From assembly GCA_016719015.1 (NCBI GenBank), contig JADKAZ010000005.1, positions 1 through 64,000 on the forward strand: a DNA stretch of 64,000 bases. Reading direction: 5' to 3'. Each line of letters starts with the position of its first letter. Within the stretch, counting starts at the first letter, position 1. The stretch comes from Chitinophagaceae bacterium (GTDB taxonomy: Bacteria; Bacteroidota; Bacteroidia; Chitinophagales; Chitinophagaceae). This document shows, piece by piece, positions 1-8,429 of this stretch. Under the pieces are notes generated by a model, which did no database searches, had not been told where the DNA came from, and was given only the letters and a program-made list of their open reading frames with translations. The position numbers and the translations under genes are program-made.

Positions 1-117
1 ATTATAGGTAGCAAAAAAATCAAAAGCACTGGTTGCGACCTTAGCTGGACACATGCTTTTTTGTTGAATTATCTGTATGACATTGATCATAACAAAGGAT
101 TGAAGAAGGCTAAGTAG
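1..117 (+). CDS. possible 3' end of an unidentified gene (cut by window start)
   Basis: An open frame enters from the left edge and ends at TAG 115-117, giving 38 residues that end in Lys-Lys-Ala-Lys. I recognise no family in the tail (it contains 'DLSWTHAFLLNYLYDID'). It runs towards the convergent transposase and could be a real C-terminus or chance. Confidence 0.3.
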   Translation: MIGSKKIKSTGCDLSWTHAFLLNYLYDIDHNKGLKKAK

Positions 118-172
118 ATATTACTACGCACAACATGAACTGTGTAAAAAACCAAACAAATTTTGATCTTTT

Positions 173-1150
173 TTACGGCTTAGCTGAACAATAATTTGGT
201 TGATACAGTGTGTTGTTTTTTACGACCGCAAATACCTGTTTTAAAAGTTTGTTACACACTGCTATCAAGGCTTGTTTTCCTGTTTTACCATTAGCTCTTA
301 ATCTTTCATAAAGTGTTTTGCAGGCTGCGTTGGTCTTCATTGCATTCATACTGCACATATAAAGCACATCCCGTAAATTTTTACCTCCACGTTTATAAAT
401 TCTTGGCTTGCCCTGTATGCTGCTACCGCTGCTGTATTGTGTGGGTGCAAGGCCGGCAAAGCTGATCAATTGGCGGTGGCTTTGTGTGTGTTTAAAACCC
501 TGGGTAAACACAATAAGCATCGCCGCTGCTCTTTTACCAATACCTTTTATGCTGCTTACACTTTTTAATTGCTCAGGTTGCCATTCCACAAGCAACAGTT
601 GAAGCTTTTGTTCAAGTTGTTTGATCTCTTTTTCCATGCACAGTATTATTTTTTCCAGCGATTTTATTGTGTCTTTACTTGGCACCGGAAGTAAACGCAG
701 GCTGTGCAACTGGTTGTTGATTCGTTTAATTTGCTCGGTGTACTCTCGAATCGTATTATACAACTGCTTGCTCTCAAAGTAAGCACTGTCGGGCATTTCC
801 CAATACGGTGGGTTTTGTTCTATCGCATACCGGCATATCCAACCAGCATCTTTCTTGTCTGTCTTGTTTCGTTCCAGGTGCATTTGGATATAACGCTTAA
901 TGGAAAGAGCATTCACCACACTTAGTTTACAACTCTGCTGATGCAGATAAAAAGCAAGGCGGATGTAATAAACACCTGTGGCTTCCATTACAAAGTGATA
1001 ATCAACTCCGGTGTGTTCTATAATTTTTTGAAACCCGGAATTGTTGTTGCCCACCTGCAAGTGAAACAACTCTCCTAAATTGTTTTGATAGCAAACATCC
1101 AGCTTAGTATGAGAAACATCTATACCGCAGCATAATTTTTTTGTTTCCAT
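173..1150 (-). CDS. IS110-family transposase (bridge-RNA-type recombinase)
   Basis: The 325-residue product starts at the ATG giving METKKLCCGIDVS; an upstream in-frame extension exists but looks non-coding. The N-terminal RuvC-like DEDD domain shows Asp in 'CGIDVSHTKLDV', Glu in 'FVMEATGVYY' and the Asp pair in 'NKTDKKDAGWI'. The C-terminal Transposase_20 domain has the helix-hairpin-like 'SIKGIGKRAAAMLI' and the Ser-rich active region 'SSGSSIQGKPRIYKRGG', where the family nucleophile serine lies. In this family the enzyme inserts and excises the element under guidance of a structured RNA from the element's non-coding end. Both domains are complete, so the enzyme may be active. I could not place the element ends. 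Confidence 0.93.
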   Translation of the reverse strand: METKKLCCGIDVSHTKLDVCYQNNLGELFHLQVGNNNSGFQKIIEHTGVDYHFVMEATGVYYIRLAFYLHQQSCKLSVVNALSIKRYIQMHLERNKTDKKDAGWICRYAIEQNPPYWEMPDSAYFESKQLYNTIREYTEQIKRINNQLHSLRLLPVPSKDTIKSLEKIILCMEKEIKQLEQKLQLLLVEWQPEQLKSVSSIKGIGKRAAAMLIVFTQGFKHTQSHRQLISFAGLAPTQYSSGSSIQGKPRIYKRGGKNLRDVLYMCSMNAMKTNAACKTLYERLRANGKTGKQALIAVCNKLLKQVFAVVKNNTLYQPNYCSAKP

Positions 1151-1193
1151 AACCTTTTCTTTTTTGAAGTGATTGTTAGTATTTTTAATACAG

Positions 1194-1209
1194 CCTGCCG
1201 GTAGGCAGG
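1194..1209. repeat. short perfect palindrome CCTGCC-GGTA-GGCAGG
   Basis: A 6-bp perfect stem with a 4-nt loop lies 44 bases upstream of the transposase start. It could belong to the structured non-coding end of the IS110 element or be an ordinary dispersed intergenic palindrome; I cannot tell which. Confidence 0.5.
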
Positions 1210-1266
1210 AAAAAAACAAACGGAAAGAACACTCTTACACTGTGCTATCTATCCTAATGCAGGCTT

Positions 1267-1536
1267 TCAGTGAAGCTTGTTGAACTGTTCAGCATCGGGT
1301 AAGAAAAGAGCGGGGACTGTCATGTTGTAATGGCTTTTTGCCAATTGGGTTTTACGGTCTTTTTCCGCTCTTTGTTCTTTCTGAATTCCTTTTATATCTG
1401 TAACTAAATTTATTGAATTGTAAACATAGGAGGCGGTTTGGCAATATGGCGGGGCGACGAATATATTCTCAACTTTTTGTTCGCTAATCGGCTTCGGTTT
1501 CAGCCGACGAATAACGCCGAGCAACAGAATAAACAA
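1267..1536 (-). CDS. doubtful small ORF, 89 aa
   Basis: The open frame has no recognisable domain and its composition is unlike a normal protein (the C-terminal part is 'ALFLPDAEQFNKLH'). It occupies most of the gap between the IS110 gene and the membrane-protein gene. The DNA contains 'GGCGTTAT' and 'AACGCAAAACTGTTATG'-like sequence reminiscent of integron cassette boundaries, so this may be non-coding cassette DNA. Confidence 0.2.
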   Translation of the reverse strand: MFILLLGVIRRLKPKPISEQKVENIFVAPPYCQTASYVYNSINLVTDIKGIQKEQRAEKDRKTQLAKSHYNMTVPALFLPDAEQFNKLH

Positions 1537-1613
1537 TGAAATTTTATTTATAAATTTAGCAGCAGTAACGGGCTGGACGTTTTTCCAAATGCCAAGCCAA
1601 ACGCAAAACTGTT

Positions 1614-2369
1614 ATGTTAGCTGCAATCAGAAAATTTCAACATAATAAAGTGAGTAAGTATAAAACACTTCATATATGGATGATAATACCGATGGTCTTT
1701 ATGCAACTGGGCATTTTGAAAGACTATTGGGGTGATTTTTCTGATAATGCATGGTCTGTGCATGTACATTACTGGACAGGCACTACCTGGTACTTATATC
1801 TTATCCTTCAACCTTATTTTGCTACGCATGGTCAAATGGCCCGGCATAGAACGAATGGCATCATCGGTATGTTCATCGCCGGTGCTGTTTGCTTAACGGC
1901 TCTTAGTATGATGAACAGGGATATCGTAGCAGCAAAGATGAGTGCAGAAATGCCAGAACAGTTTGGACCCTTTCAACCCTGGTTCTTTTTTGGTGTGGCT
2001 GCAGTAGAAATTGTAATGATGATTGCTTTTGGTTTTGCTGTAATAAAAAGCATCATCCACCGTAAACAAATTGAAAATCATTCATGGTGGTTAATATCAA
2101 CTGTGTTTATTATAATGATGCCGGCGCTGGGCAGAGGATTACAATTTGCATTGATGAGCATAAATCCAACTACAGGTATTATGCCTCCCCTTTACCTAAC
2201 CCAGCTGCTGATAATAGCCATGCTGCTGCTGGGTGCCTGGAAATATAAAAAGCTTACACATCCTGCTACTTATCTCGCATTAGGTATTAATCTTTTTATA
2301 CTTTTATTAGAACCGATTGGTAGATCGGAAAGTGTACAGGCATTTTTAAAGGCTATGGTAAAAGGATAA
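1614..2369 (+). CDS. hypothetical multi-spanning membrane protein
   Basis: The 251-residue product has about seven hydrophobic segments, for example 'HIWMIIPMVFMQLGI', 'GIIGMFIAGAVCLTAL', 'FFFGVAAVEIVMMIAFGF' and 'YLALGINLFILLLEP'. Aromatic pairs and histidines sit near the membrane edges ('HVHYWTGTTWYLYL'). I recognise no functional family. The first codons (MLAAI) fall inside a cassette-boundary-like sequence, so the GTG at 1650, beginning the hydrophilic 'VSKYKTLHIW', may be the true start. It stands alone between the IS110 region and convergent citrate synthase. Confidence 0.75.
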   Translation: MLAAIRKFQHNKVSKYKTLHIWMIIPMVFMQLGILKDYWGDFSDNAWSVHVHYWTGTTWYLYLILQPYFATHGQMARHRTNGIIGMFIAGAVCLTALSMMNRDIVAAKMSAEMPEQFGPFQPWFFFGVAAVEIVMMIAFGFAVIKSIIHRKQIENHSWWLISTVFIIMMPALGRGLQFALMSINPTTGIMPPLYLTQLLIIAMLLLGAWKYKKLTHPATYLALGINLFILLLEPIGRSESVQAFLKAMVKG

Positions 2370-2407
2370 TTGTTATAAAGAAAAAACAGTGCCCTCATTT
2401 CTCCCAT

Positions 2408-2439
2408 AAAAAAGCTCCCACACAAAGTGCAGGAGCTTA
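2408..2439 (-). terminator. rho-independent terminator after citrate synthase
   Basis: The stem AAGCTCC (2412-2418) pairs with GGAGCTT (2432-2438) and is followed on the minus strand by a run of T. It lies about 30 nt past the stop of the minus-strand citrate synthase gene and could also serve the convergent membrane-protein gene. Confidence 0.8.
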
Positions 2440-2468
2440 CTTATTCATTACTAAATATTAATTGCTTT

Positions 2469-3795
2469 CTACTCACCCCAGATATTATCCTTTCCCTCCA
2501 TCCACAATTTTACCAGATCAGTTGTTACCGACTTAGGTCTTTCTAACGGGAAGCCAAGGGCCCTGTCCCAGCAAAGACTGGCCAGCACACCTAATGCACG
2601 GCTTACCGCAAACAAGACAGTGTAGAATTCATATTCCTTCATTCCGTAGTGCACCAGTAAGGCGCCACTGTGTGCATCCACATTAGGCCACGGGTTTTTA
2701 ATTTTTCCGAGTGATTGTAAAATCGGCGGCACGGTTTCATAAATGTTCCAGATGGTTTGCACCAGCGGATCATCAGGCATATGTTTTTTTCCCAAACTCC
2801 ATCTGTGCTTCAAAACGGGGATCAGTTTTGCGCAACACTGCATGGCCATAGCCCGGCACCACTTTTCCTTCACTCAATGTTTTCTTTACATAGTCGGCTA
2901 TTTGTTCCTTGGTGGGCAGGTTGGTTTGCAATTCTTCCTGCATTTCAAACACCCACTTGATCACTTCCTGGTTGGCCAATCCATGCAAAGGACCGGCAAG
3001 GCCGTTCATACCGGCTGCATAACTTAAATAAGGGTCGCTTAATGCGGAACCTACAAGGTGAGTGGTGTGTGCAGAAACGTTTCCACCTTCATGGTCGGCA
3101 TGTATCGTCATGTACAACCGCATCAGTTCTTTAAAACTTTCATCTTCAAAACCCATCATGTGGGCAAAGTTGCCCGCCCAATCCAACAGACCATTCGGTT
3201 GTATATGATCACCCGATTTATATTTACGACGGTAGATATAAGCAGCTACTCTTGGCAGCCGGGCTATCAAATCCATCGTATCATCAAACACCGCATCCCA
3301 GTAATCTTTTTTATTAAGGCCGTTGGCATATTTTTTTGCAAACTGGCTTTCTGTTTGCAATGCCATCACGGCCACTACAAACTGTGTCATCGGATGTGTA
3401 TTCAATGGCAATGCCTCAATGGTTGCAAACACATGATTGGGCACATGACTTCTGCGCTGCCAAACAGAACTGATATGGTGCACATCATCTTCAGAAGGTA
3501 ACTCTCCTACCAGCATCAGGTAAAATAATCCTTCGGGTAATGGCTCAGAACCATCCGGTGCTTTCGCCAGTTTTTCCCGTAGCTCCGGAATTGAATAGCC
3601 ACGAAAGCGGATACCATCCTGAGCATCCAGTAATGATGTTTCGGTAACAAGGCCCGTGATGCCCCGCATGCCCTGGTAGATCTGTGATAACTGCACTTCA
3701 CCTATTACTTTATTGCCATGCTCTTTCAGCATTTCCTTAATCTCTGCGGAAACCTTGTCTGCTTTGACTTTAAACCGGTCTTTTATTATACCCAT
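2469..3795 (-). CDS. gltA: citrate synthase, mitochondrial type; reading frame broken once
   Basis: Citrate synthase condenses acetyl-CoA and oxaloacetate at the entry to the TCA cycle. The sequence resembles eukaryotic mitochondrial enzymes rather than E. coli GltA: 'ETSLLDAQDGIRFRGYSIPE', 'HADHEGGNVSAHTTHLVGSA', 'GPLHGLANQEV' and 'SRALGVLASLCWDRALGFP'. The catalytic residues expected from the pig enzyme are present: His in 'HADHEGG', His in 'GYGHAVLRK', and Asp in 'NVDAHSG'. The frame changes at an A7 run (T7 on the plus strand, 2784-2790). Upstream it reads EFGKKTYA-stop; with one A fewer it reads EFGKKHMPDD and continues to the normal end at 2469. As written, the truncated protein would lack the catalytic Asp. 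A consensus error in the homopolymer is the simplest explanation; transcript slippage or a real mutation is possible. Confidence 0.9.
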
Positions 3796-3924
3796 GACAG
3801 CTTATTTTTCAGGATTTTTTGAATGAAATATTCAATACGTAAAGGTAGGCAATGCCCCCTGCCTCAACAAAAAAACGGGATGAAAGTTGGGGTGTAAAAC
3901 CAGTAAAATCGTTGCAGGATTTTG

Positions 3925-5022
3925 CTACTTGGGTGTACGCCGGTAAAGCCAGTAGGCCACTCCTGCAAAAAATATATTGGGCAACCAGGCAGCCAGCATC
4001 GGCGGAAAATTTCCTTTGGTGGCGAATACCGTAGAGAACCGGTCGGATAATATAAACAGGGCGGCAATAGAAATACCAACAGCTATATGAACACCACTTC
4101 CACCTCTTGTACGCCGGCTTGCAATAACGGCACCAATGAGGGTTAATAATAATACAGAAGCAGGTGTGGCCGAACGGCGGTAGCGTTCTACGAGGTAAGT
4201 ATTCAATCCTTCTGTTCCCCGTATTCTTTCCTTTTTTATAAAGTCTATCAGTTCGGGTGTAGTGAGTTTGTCTTTCAGGTAAAGGTCTTTACCCAGCTCT
4301 TCCGGTTTTAGATTAAGTGCCAGTGTAAACTGCGGATGCTGGGTAAATCGTTCGCCCATGCTGTCAATAGTTCTCTCGGCAGCATTTGTCAATTGCCATT
4401 TATTGATGGCAGTATCCCAACGCATGGTTTCGGCCCGGAGGTTATAAATCATTTTATTCCCCTTTACCTTCTCCATAAAAAACCCTCTTGCAATTTTATT
4501 AGTGGTATCAAACTCCCGGATGCCAACAAATGTATTACTGTCGATGCGCCGGTAATAACAACTCATACAATTGCCATACGTCTGGTTTTTGGTGGGATCA
4601 TTCTTATCTACATATTTCGTCTGAAAATTACTGCGGACAATATTGGCCTTGGGTATCCAGTAGCGGCTGCCAAACCAAAGCAAACCTGCCAGTAAAAGAC
4701 CCCCGATAAAGTAAGCTCTTAAAAACCGGTTGTAACTGGTGCCGCTTGCCAGCAAAGCAATAATTTCTGACCGGTTGGCCATCTTGCTGGTAAAAAATAT
4801 AACAGCGATAAAAACAAACAAGGGAAACAGGATACTCCATATATAAGGTACAAAACCAAGATAATACTGATTGATGGCCTGTTTGGTATTGAGGCCGGCC
4901 CTTACAAATTCATCCATCTTCTCACTGCTGTCCACCGCCACGGCCACCACCGTAAACATCAACAGGCAAAAAATAAAAGTGACGAGGAATTTTTTCAGTA
5001 TGTACCAGTCAATTTTCTTCAT
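3925..5022 (-). CDS. lptG: LptF/LptG-family lipopolysaccharide export permease
   Basis: This is an inner-membrane subunit of the LPS transporter, which works with LptB to extract LPS and pass it to LptC/LptA. The start is set at MKKIDWYILKKF; an in-frame extension of seven residues is less likely. The pattern is typical of the YjgP/YjgQ family: a TM segment near the N-terminus, two more around 'FVPYIWSILFPLFVFIAVIFF' and 'AYFIGGLLLAGLLWFG', a large periplasmic beta-jellyroll region, and three C-terminal TM segments. It cannot be separated from LptF with certainty. It lies just downstream of tgt on the same strand, a common Bacteroidota pairing. Confidence 0.85.
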   Translation of the reverse strand: MKKIDWYILKKFLVTFIFCLLMFTVVAVAVDSSEKMDEFVRAGLNTKQAINQYYLGFVPYIWSILFPLFVFIAVIFFTSKMANRSEIIALLASGTSYNRFLRAYFIGGLLLAGLLWFGSRYWIPKANIVRSNFQTKYVDKNDPTKNQTYGNCMSCYYRRIDSNTFVGIREFDTTNKIARGFFMEKVKGNKMIYNLRAETMRWDTAINKWQLTNAAERTIDSMGERFTQHPQFTLALNLKPEELGKDLYLKDKLTTPELIDFIKKERIRGTEGLNTYLVERYRRSATPASVLLLTLIGAVIASRRTRGGSGVHIAVGISIAALFILSDRFSTVFATKGNFPPMLAAWLPNIFFAGVAYWLYRRTPK

Positions 5023-5260
5023 GTAAGGAAGTAAGAGTAACAAACGACCGCCTCGCTAAAGCTACGGCGGCCAGGGCAAAAGTAGATGAAAAACGTTGTG
5101 GGGTTGTGAAACAATTCACGAAAGCTAAAATCACAAGTCCGAAATTATCAAATTTGACAGTCTACGAGTTTCGGTTATTTGAAATCAGATATTGATAAAG
5201 TAAGAAAATTTTATTTAACGTCCGCTGAGGAACGACAGAAAGTCGAAATTGATTTACCAG
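5023..5260. other. intergenic stretch with a decayed-looking frame
   Basis: No intact gene is visible. On the plus strand a short open stretch reads 'KVRKFYLTSAEERQKVEIDL' in a charged, protein-like style with no start codon and no family I recognise; it may be a remnant. No promoter or hairpin stands out. Confidence 0.3.
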
Positions 5261-6490
5261 CTAAAAAAAAAAGTTTTGAAACTCCCCCCTTATGTATTCA
5301 TGCATCTGAACATAGTTCCAAAAGGAAATCATTCTTTTTCTAAGTTTGCTTTCAAAGTTTCTGTTTGGTTCTTCCACCATCTCATTTTTCCAACTGGTAA
5401 AATCTCCCTGCTGTATATGTTTTCTTGCTTCACCCACCAGCCATAGATAAAATGCAAGATTGTGAACACTGGCAATGGTGTAGCCTAAAAATTCTTTGGC
5501 TTTCATCAGGTGGCGGAGATAGGCTTTGCTGTAATAATTACTCACTTCACAAGGAAGCCCGTCATCAAGGGGTGAAAAATCATTCTCCCATTTTTTATTA
5601 TCGATATTAATAACTCCTTTGGTAGTAAAGAGCATCGCATTACGGCCATTACGGGTTGGCATCACACAGTCAAACATATCAATACCCATGCTGATACATT
5701 CTAAAATATTCCACGGAGTGCCTACTCCCATCAGGTATCGTGGCTTATCAGTTGGCAGGTGATCGCAGCACCAATCACAAATCTCATACATCACCGGTTC
5801 GGGTTCACCAACACTTAAACCACCGATGGCATTACCAGTGGCTTGTTTCGAAGCAATATATTCACAGGATTGTTTACGTAGGTCTTTGAATGTACCACCC
5901 TGAACTATCGGAAAAAGATTTTGTGTATATCCATACTTCGGTTGGGTGAAATTGAATTGAGTAAAGCACCTGTCGAGCCAGCGGTGTGTCATCTCCATCG
6001 ACTTTTTAGCATAATTAAATTCACTGCCACCGGGCGGGCATTCATCAAATGCCATAATGATGTCGCCACCAATCGATCGCTGAATATCCATTACTGTTTC
6101 CGGGGTAAATAAATGTTTGCTGCCGTCAATATGAGATTGAAAGGTTACTCCTTCTTCTTTTATTTTCCTGGTGCCTGCTAAGGAGAAAACCTGGTAACCA
6201 CCACTATCGGTCAATATCGGTTTGGGCCAACCATTGAACTGGTGCAAACCACCTGCTTTTTCCAGCACTTCCAATCCCGGACGTAAATACAAATGATAGG
6301 TATTACCGAGGATAATCTGAGCTTTAACATCATTGAGTAACTGTTGTTGTGTAACAGCTTTCACACTACCCACCGTTCCCACCGGCATAAAGATGGGAGT
6401 GAGAATGTCACCATGATCAGTGGTTATTTTTCCAGCCCGGGCTTTTGAAGCAGTATCTGAATGTTGCAGCTCGAAAGTTAGTGAAGACAT
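5261..6490 (-). CDS. tgt: tRNA-guanine transglycosylase (queuosine pathway); C-terminus probably frameshifted
   Basis: TGT replaces the guanine at the wobble position of GUN-anticodon tRNAs with preQ1 as a step to queuosine. The start is at MSSLTFELQHSD. Family motifs are clear: 'ILTPIFMPVGTVGSVKAVT', catalytic Asp in 'LTDSGGYQVFSL', 'GGLSVGEP', 'RYLMGVGTP', second catalytic Asp in 'GIDMFDCVMPTRNGRN'. The zinc-binding cysteines are less evident than in E. coli. The last 35 or so residues ('NRNFESKLRKRMISFW...') do not look like the family. Adding one base near 5372 would give a normal ending Lys-Gln-Lys-Leu-stop at 5352 and the usual length of about 379 residues, so an indel is likely. Confidence 0.93.
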   Translation of the reverse strand: MSSLTFELQHSDTASKARAGKITTDHGDILTPIFMPVGTVGSVKAVTQQQLLNDVKAQIILGNTYHLYLRPGLEVLEKAGGLHQFNGWPKPILTDSGGYQVFSLAGTRKIKEEGVTFQSHIDGSKHLFTPETVMDIQRSIGGDIIMAFDECPPGGSEFNYAKKSMEMTHRWLDRCFTQFNFTQPKYGYTQNLFPIVQGGTFKDLRKQSCEYIASKQATGNAIGGLSVGEPEPVMYEICDWCCDHLPTDKPRYLMGVGTPWNILECISMGIDMFDCVMPTRNGRNAMLFTTKGVINIDNKKWENDFSPLDDGLPCEVSNYYSKAYLRHLMKAKEFLGYTIASVHNLAFYLWLVGEARKHIQQGDFTSWKNEMVEEPNRNFESKLRKRMISFWNYVQMHEYIRGEFQNFFF

Positions 6491-6550
6491 ATAAAGAAAA
6501 TGGAACTCGCAAGATAACCACAAACTCTAAACTAAAAACTACAAACTGTT

Positions 6551-6558
6551 TATCTTCG
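6551..6558 (+). promoter_or_regulatory. -7 box TATCTTCG of the glycosyltransferase gene
   Basis: The same octamer occurs ahead of pheT and rny in this window and matches a Bacteroidota TAnnTTYG element. It ends 5 nt before the ATG at 6564, so the transcript would be leaderless or nearly so. Confidence 0.5.
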
Positions 6559-6563
6559 CCCCT

Positions 6564-7682
6564 ATGCCACCAATTCCCTGGGGAGAGATTATATTTTATT
6601 CTTTCGCCGCCGTAACTGCTGTCCAGCTATTTTATTACGGCTGGTTTTTTAGCCGGGTCGCTTTTTATAAAGCCAAACCCAAATCCAAAACACAGCAGCA
6701 CCCCGTCTCTGTTATTATTTGCGCCAGGGATGAAGATGAAAATCTGGCCCGCAACCTGCCGGGTGTGCTGGTACAATCCTATCCCAGTACGTATGAAGTA
6801 GTGGCTGTTAATGACAACTCACTGGATGATTCAAAATACATTTTACAGGAACTGAAAAAAACTTTTAAAACGCTGAATGTGGTGGAACTGACACAGGAAG
6901 CTGTTCATATCGCCGGTAAAAAGTATCCTTTATCCATCGGCATCCGTGAAGCCAAACATGAAGTGATGTTATTAACTGATGCTGATTGTGTGCCTGCCAG
7001 TGAGCATTGGGTAGAAAAAATGCAAAATGGCTATGACGAGAATATTGAAATCGTTTTGGGCTACGGTGCTTACCATAAGAAAAAAGGATTGCTGAATAAA
7101 TTGATCCGCTTTGAAACATTTCATACAGCCTTGCAATATTTATCATATGCACTGGCGGGAACGCCATACATGGGCGTAGGAAGAAACCTGTCTTATAAAA
7201 AAAGTTTATTCTTCCGCAGTAAAGGGTTCTCCTCTATCAATCATATTCCGAGTGGAGATGATGATCTGTTCATCAATAAAACAGCAACCAAACATAACAC
7301 GGCGGTAGTAATTGATCCCGAGGCTGTAACCCGTTCTATTCCCAAAACGACCTGGAGCAGCTGGCTGCGCCAAAAGTCGAGACATTATACTACGGCCAAG
7401 TATTATAAGTTCAAACATAAATTTTTATTGGGTTTATATTTTATAACCCAGTTTATATTTTATCCGCTGCTGGCGGCTTCTATTATTTTTTATGACTGGA
7501 GATTTGCTGTAGCTGTGTTTGGTATCCGTTTTTTATTACAGGGATTTGTATTGTATAAGTCGATGAAAAAAATGGGGGAGAAAGATTTATGGCCCTGGTT
7601 CATTCTTCTCGACATGTGGATGTTTTTTTATTATATCATCTTTGCCCCGGCACTGTGGAGAAAACCGCAAAAAGGCTGGTAA
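6564..7682 (+). CDS. membrane-anchored family 2 glycosyltransferase
   Basis: The product has an N-terminal TM segment, then a GT-A fold domain starting 'HPVSVIICARDEDENL'. The metal/nucleotide-sugar motif is 'LLTDADC', the acceptor-side motif is 'SGDDDLFIN', and a (Q/R)xxRW-like 'RQKSRHY' follows. Two or three C-terminal TM helices end the protein. This layout is shared by processive and single-addition GT2 enzymes that act at the inner face of the membrane on lipid carriers or glycolipids. The substrate cannot be read from the sequence. It lies 66 nt upstream of rsmG and may be cotranscribed with it. Confidence 0.87.
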   Translation: MPPIPWGEIIFYSFAAVTAVQLFYYGWFFSRVAFYKAKPKSKTQQHPVSVIICARDEDENLARNLPGVLVQSYPSTYEVVAVNDNSLDDSKYILQELKKTFKTLNVVELTQEAVHIAGKKYPLSIGIREAKHEVMLLTDADCVPASEHWVEKMQNGYDENIEIVLGYGAYHKKKGLLNKLIRFETFHTALQYLSYALAGTPYMGVGRNLSYKKSLFFRSKGFSSINHIPSGDDDLFINKTATKHNTAVVIDPEAVTRSIPKTTWSSWLRQKSRHYTTAKYYKFKHKFLLGLYFITQFIFYPLLAASIIFYDWRFAVAVFGIRFLLQGFVLYKSMKKMGEKDLWPWFILLDMWMFFYYIIFAPALWRKPQKGW

Positions 7683-7748
7683 CCTCACCCCGACCTTTTG
7701 GGAGTGAGAGAAATACATCACTTTACCCTTACTTAGAGCTTTATAAAA

Positions 7749-8372
7749 ATGGAAATAATACTTAAATATTTCAGCGACTTCACCCCAGAGCAACTCCGGC
7801 AACTGGAGTTGCTGGCACCATTGTACAAAGAGTGGAATGAAAAGATAAATGTGATTTCGAGGAAAGATATTGACAGCCTGTATGAAAAGCATGTGCTGCA
7901 TTCGTTAAGTGTTGCTGCCACTTTTGAGTTTGCAGCCGGGATGGAAATAATTGACCTGGGAACCGGTGGTGGCTTCCCGGGTATTCCATTAGCGATATTT
8001 TACCCGGAAGTTCAATTTCACCTGGTAGACAGTATTGCCAAAAAATTAAAAGTAGTGGAAGCGGTTGCTGAAGGGATTGGGTTAAAAAATGTAACTACAC
8101 AACACAGCCGGATAGAAGATATCAAAAACCGAAAATTTGATTTTGTAGTTTCCCGGGCCGTAGCGCCGTTAAAAGATTTATGGCGATGGAGCAGGCCTTT
8201 ATTAAAAATAAAAACAACCACTGAATTTTCCCCGGGCCTTATATGCCTGAAAGGTGGCGACCTGGCCGCTGAAATACAGGAAAGTGGTGTACGACCCAAA
8301 ATAATGGACATCAATTCAATTTTCCCGGAAGAATTCTTTAAAGAAAAATACCTGCTCTATATTACCCGCTAA
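7749..8372 (+). CDS. rsmG: 16S rRNA (guanine-527-N7)-methyltransferase
   Basis: RsmG methylates G527 in the 530 loop of 16S rRNA; its loss gives low-level streptomycin resistance in several bacteria. The 207-residue product matches the family length. The SAM-binding motif is 'IIDLGTGGGFPGIPLAI', and 'FHLVDSIAKKLKVVE' and 'FDFVVSRAVAPL' follow as expected for motifs II and IV-V. The N-terminal 'WNEKINVISRKDIDSLYEKH' is typical of the family. Confidence 0.95.
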   Translation: MEIILKYFSDFTPEQLRQLELLAPLYKEWNEKINVISRKDIDSLYEKHVLHSLSVAATFEFAAGMEIIDLGTGGGFPGIPLAIFYPEVQFHLVDSIAKKLKVVEAVAEGIGLKNVTTQHSRIEDIKNRKFDFVVSRAVAPLKDLWRWSRPLLKIKTTTEFSPGLICLKGGDLAAEIQESGVRPKIMDINSIFPEEFFKEKYLLYITR

Positions 8373-8429
8373 AGAAATACCTGTTTGTGGTATTGCTGGT
8401 ATATTTGGAATGTTGGAATTTTAATTACC

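Noticed and set aside
408..602. Small ORFs on the plus strand inside the transposase and in many other genes
   Set aside because: They are shadows of genes on the other strand or in other frames, without starts, domains or promoters of their own.
1267..1536. Accessory gene of the IS110 element
   Set aside because: The element family has one gene only, and this ORF lacks protein-like composition.
2773..2873. Programmed frameshifting at the gltA A7 tract
   Set aside because: The needed change is +1 (A7 read as A6). No stimulatory stem or conserved slippery heptamer was found, and similar single-base problems occur in unrelated genes, so an error is more likely.
5261..5352. A 30-35 residue C-terminal extension of Tgt as a new domain
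   Set aside because: One added base gives a normal end (KQKL) at the family length; the extension has no recognisable features.
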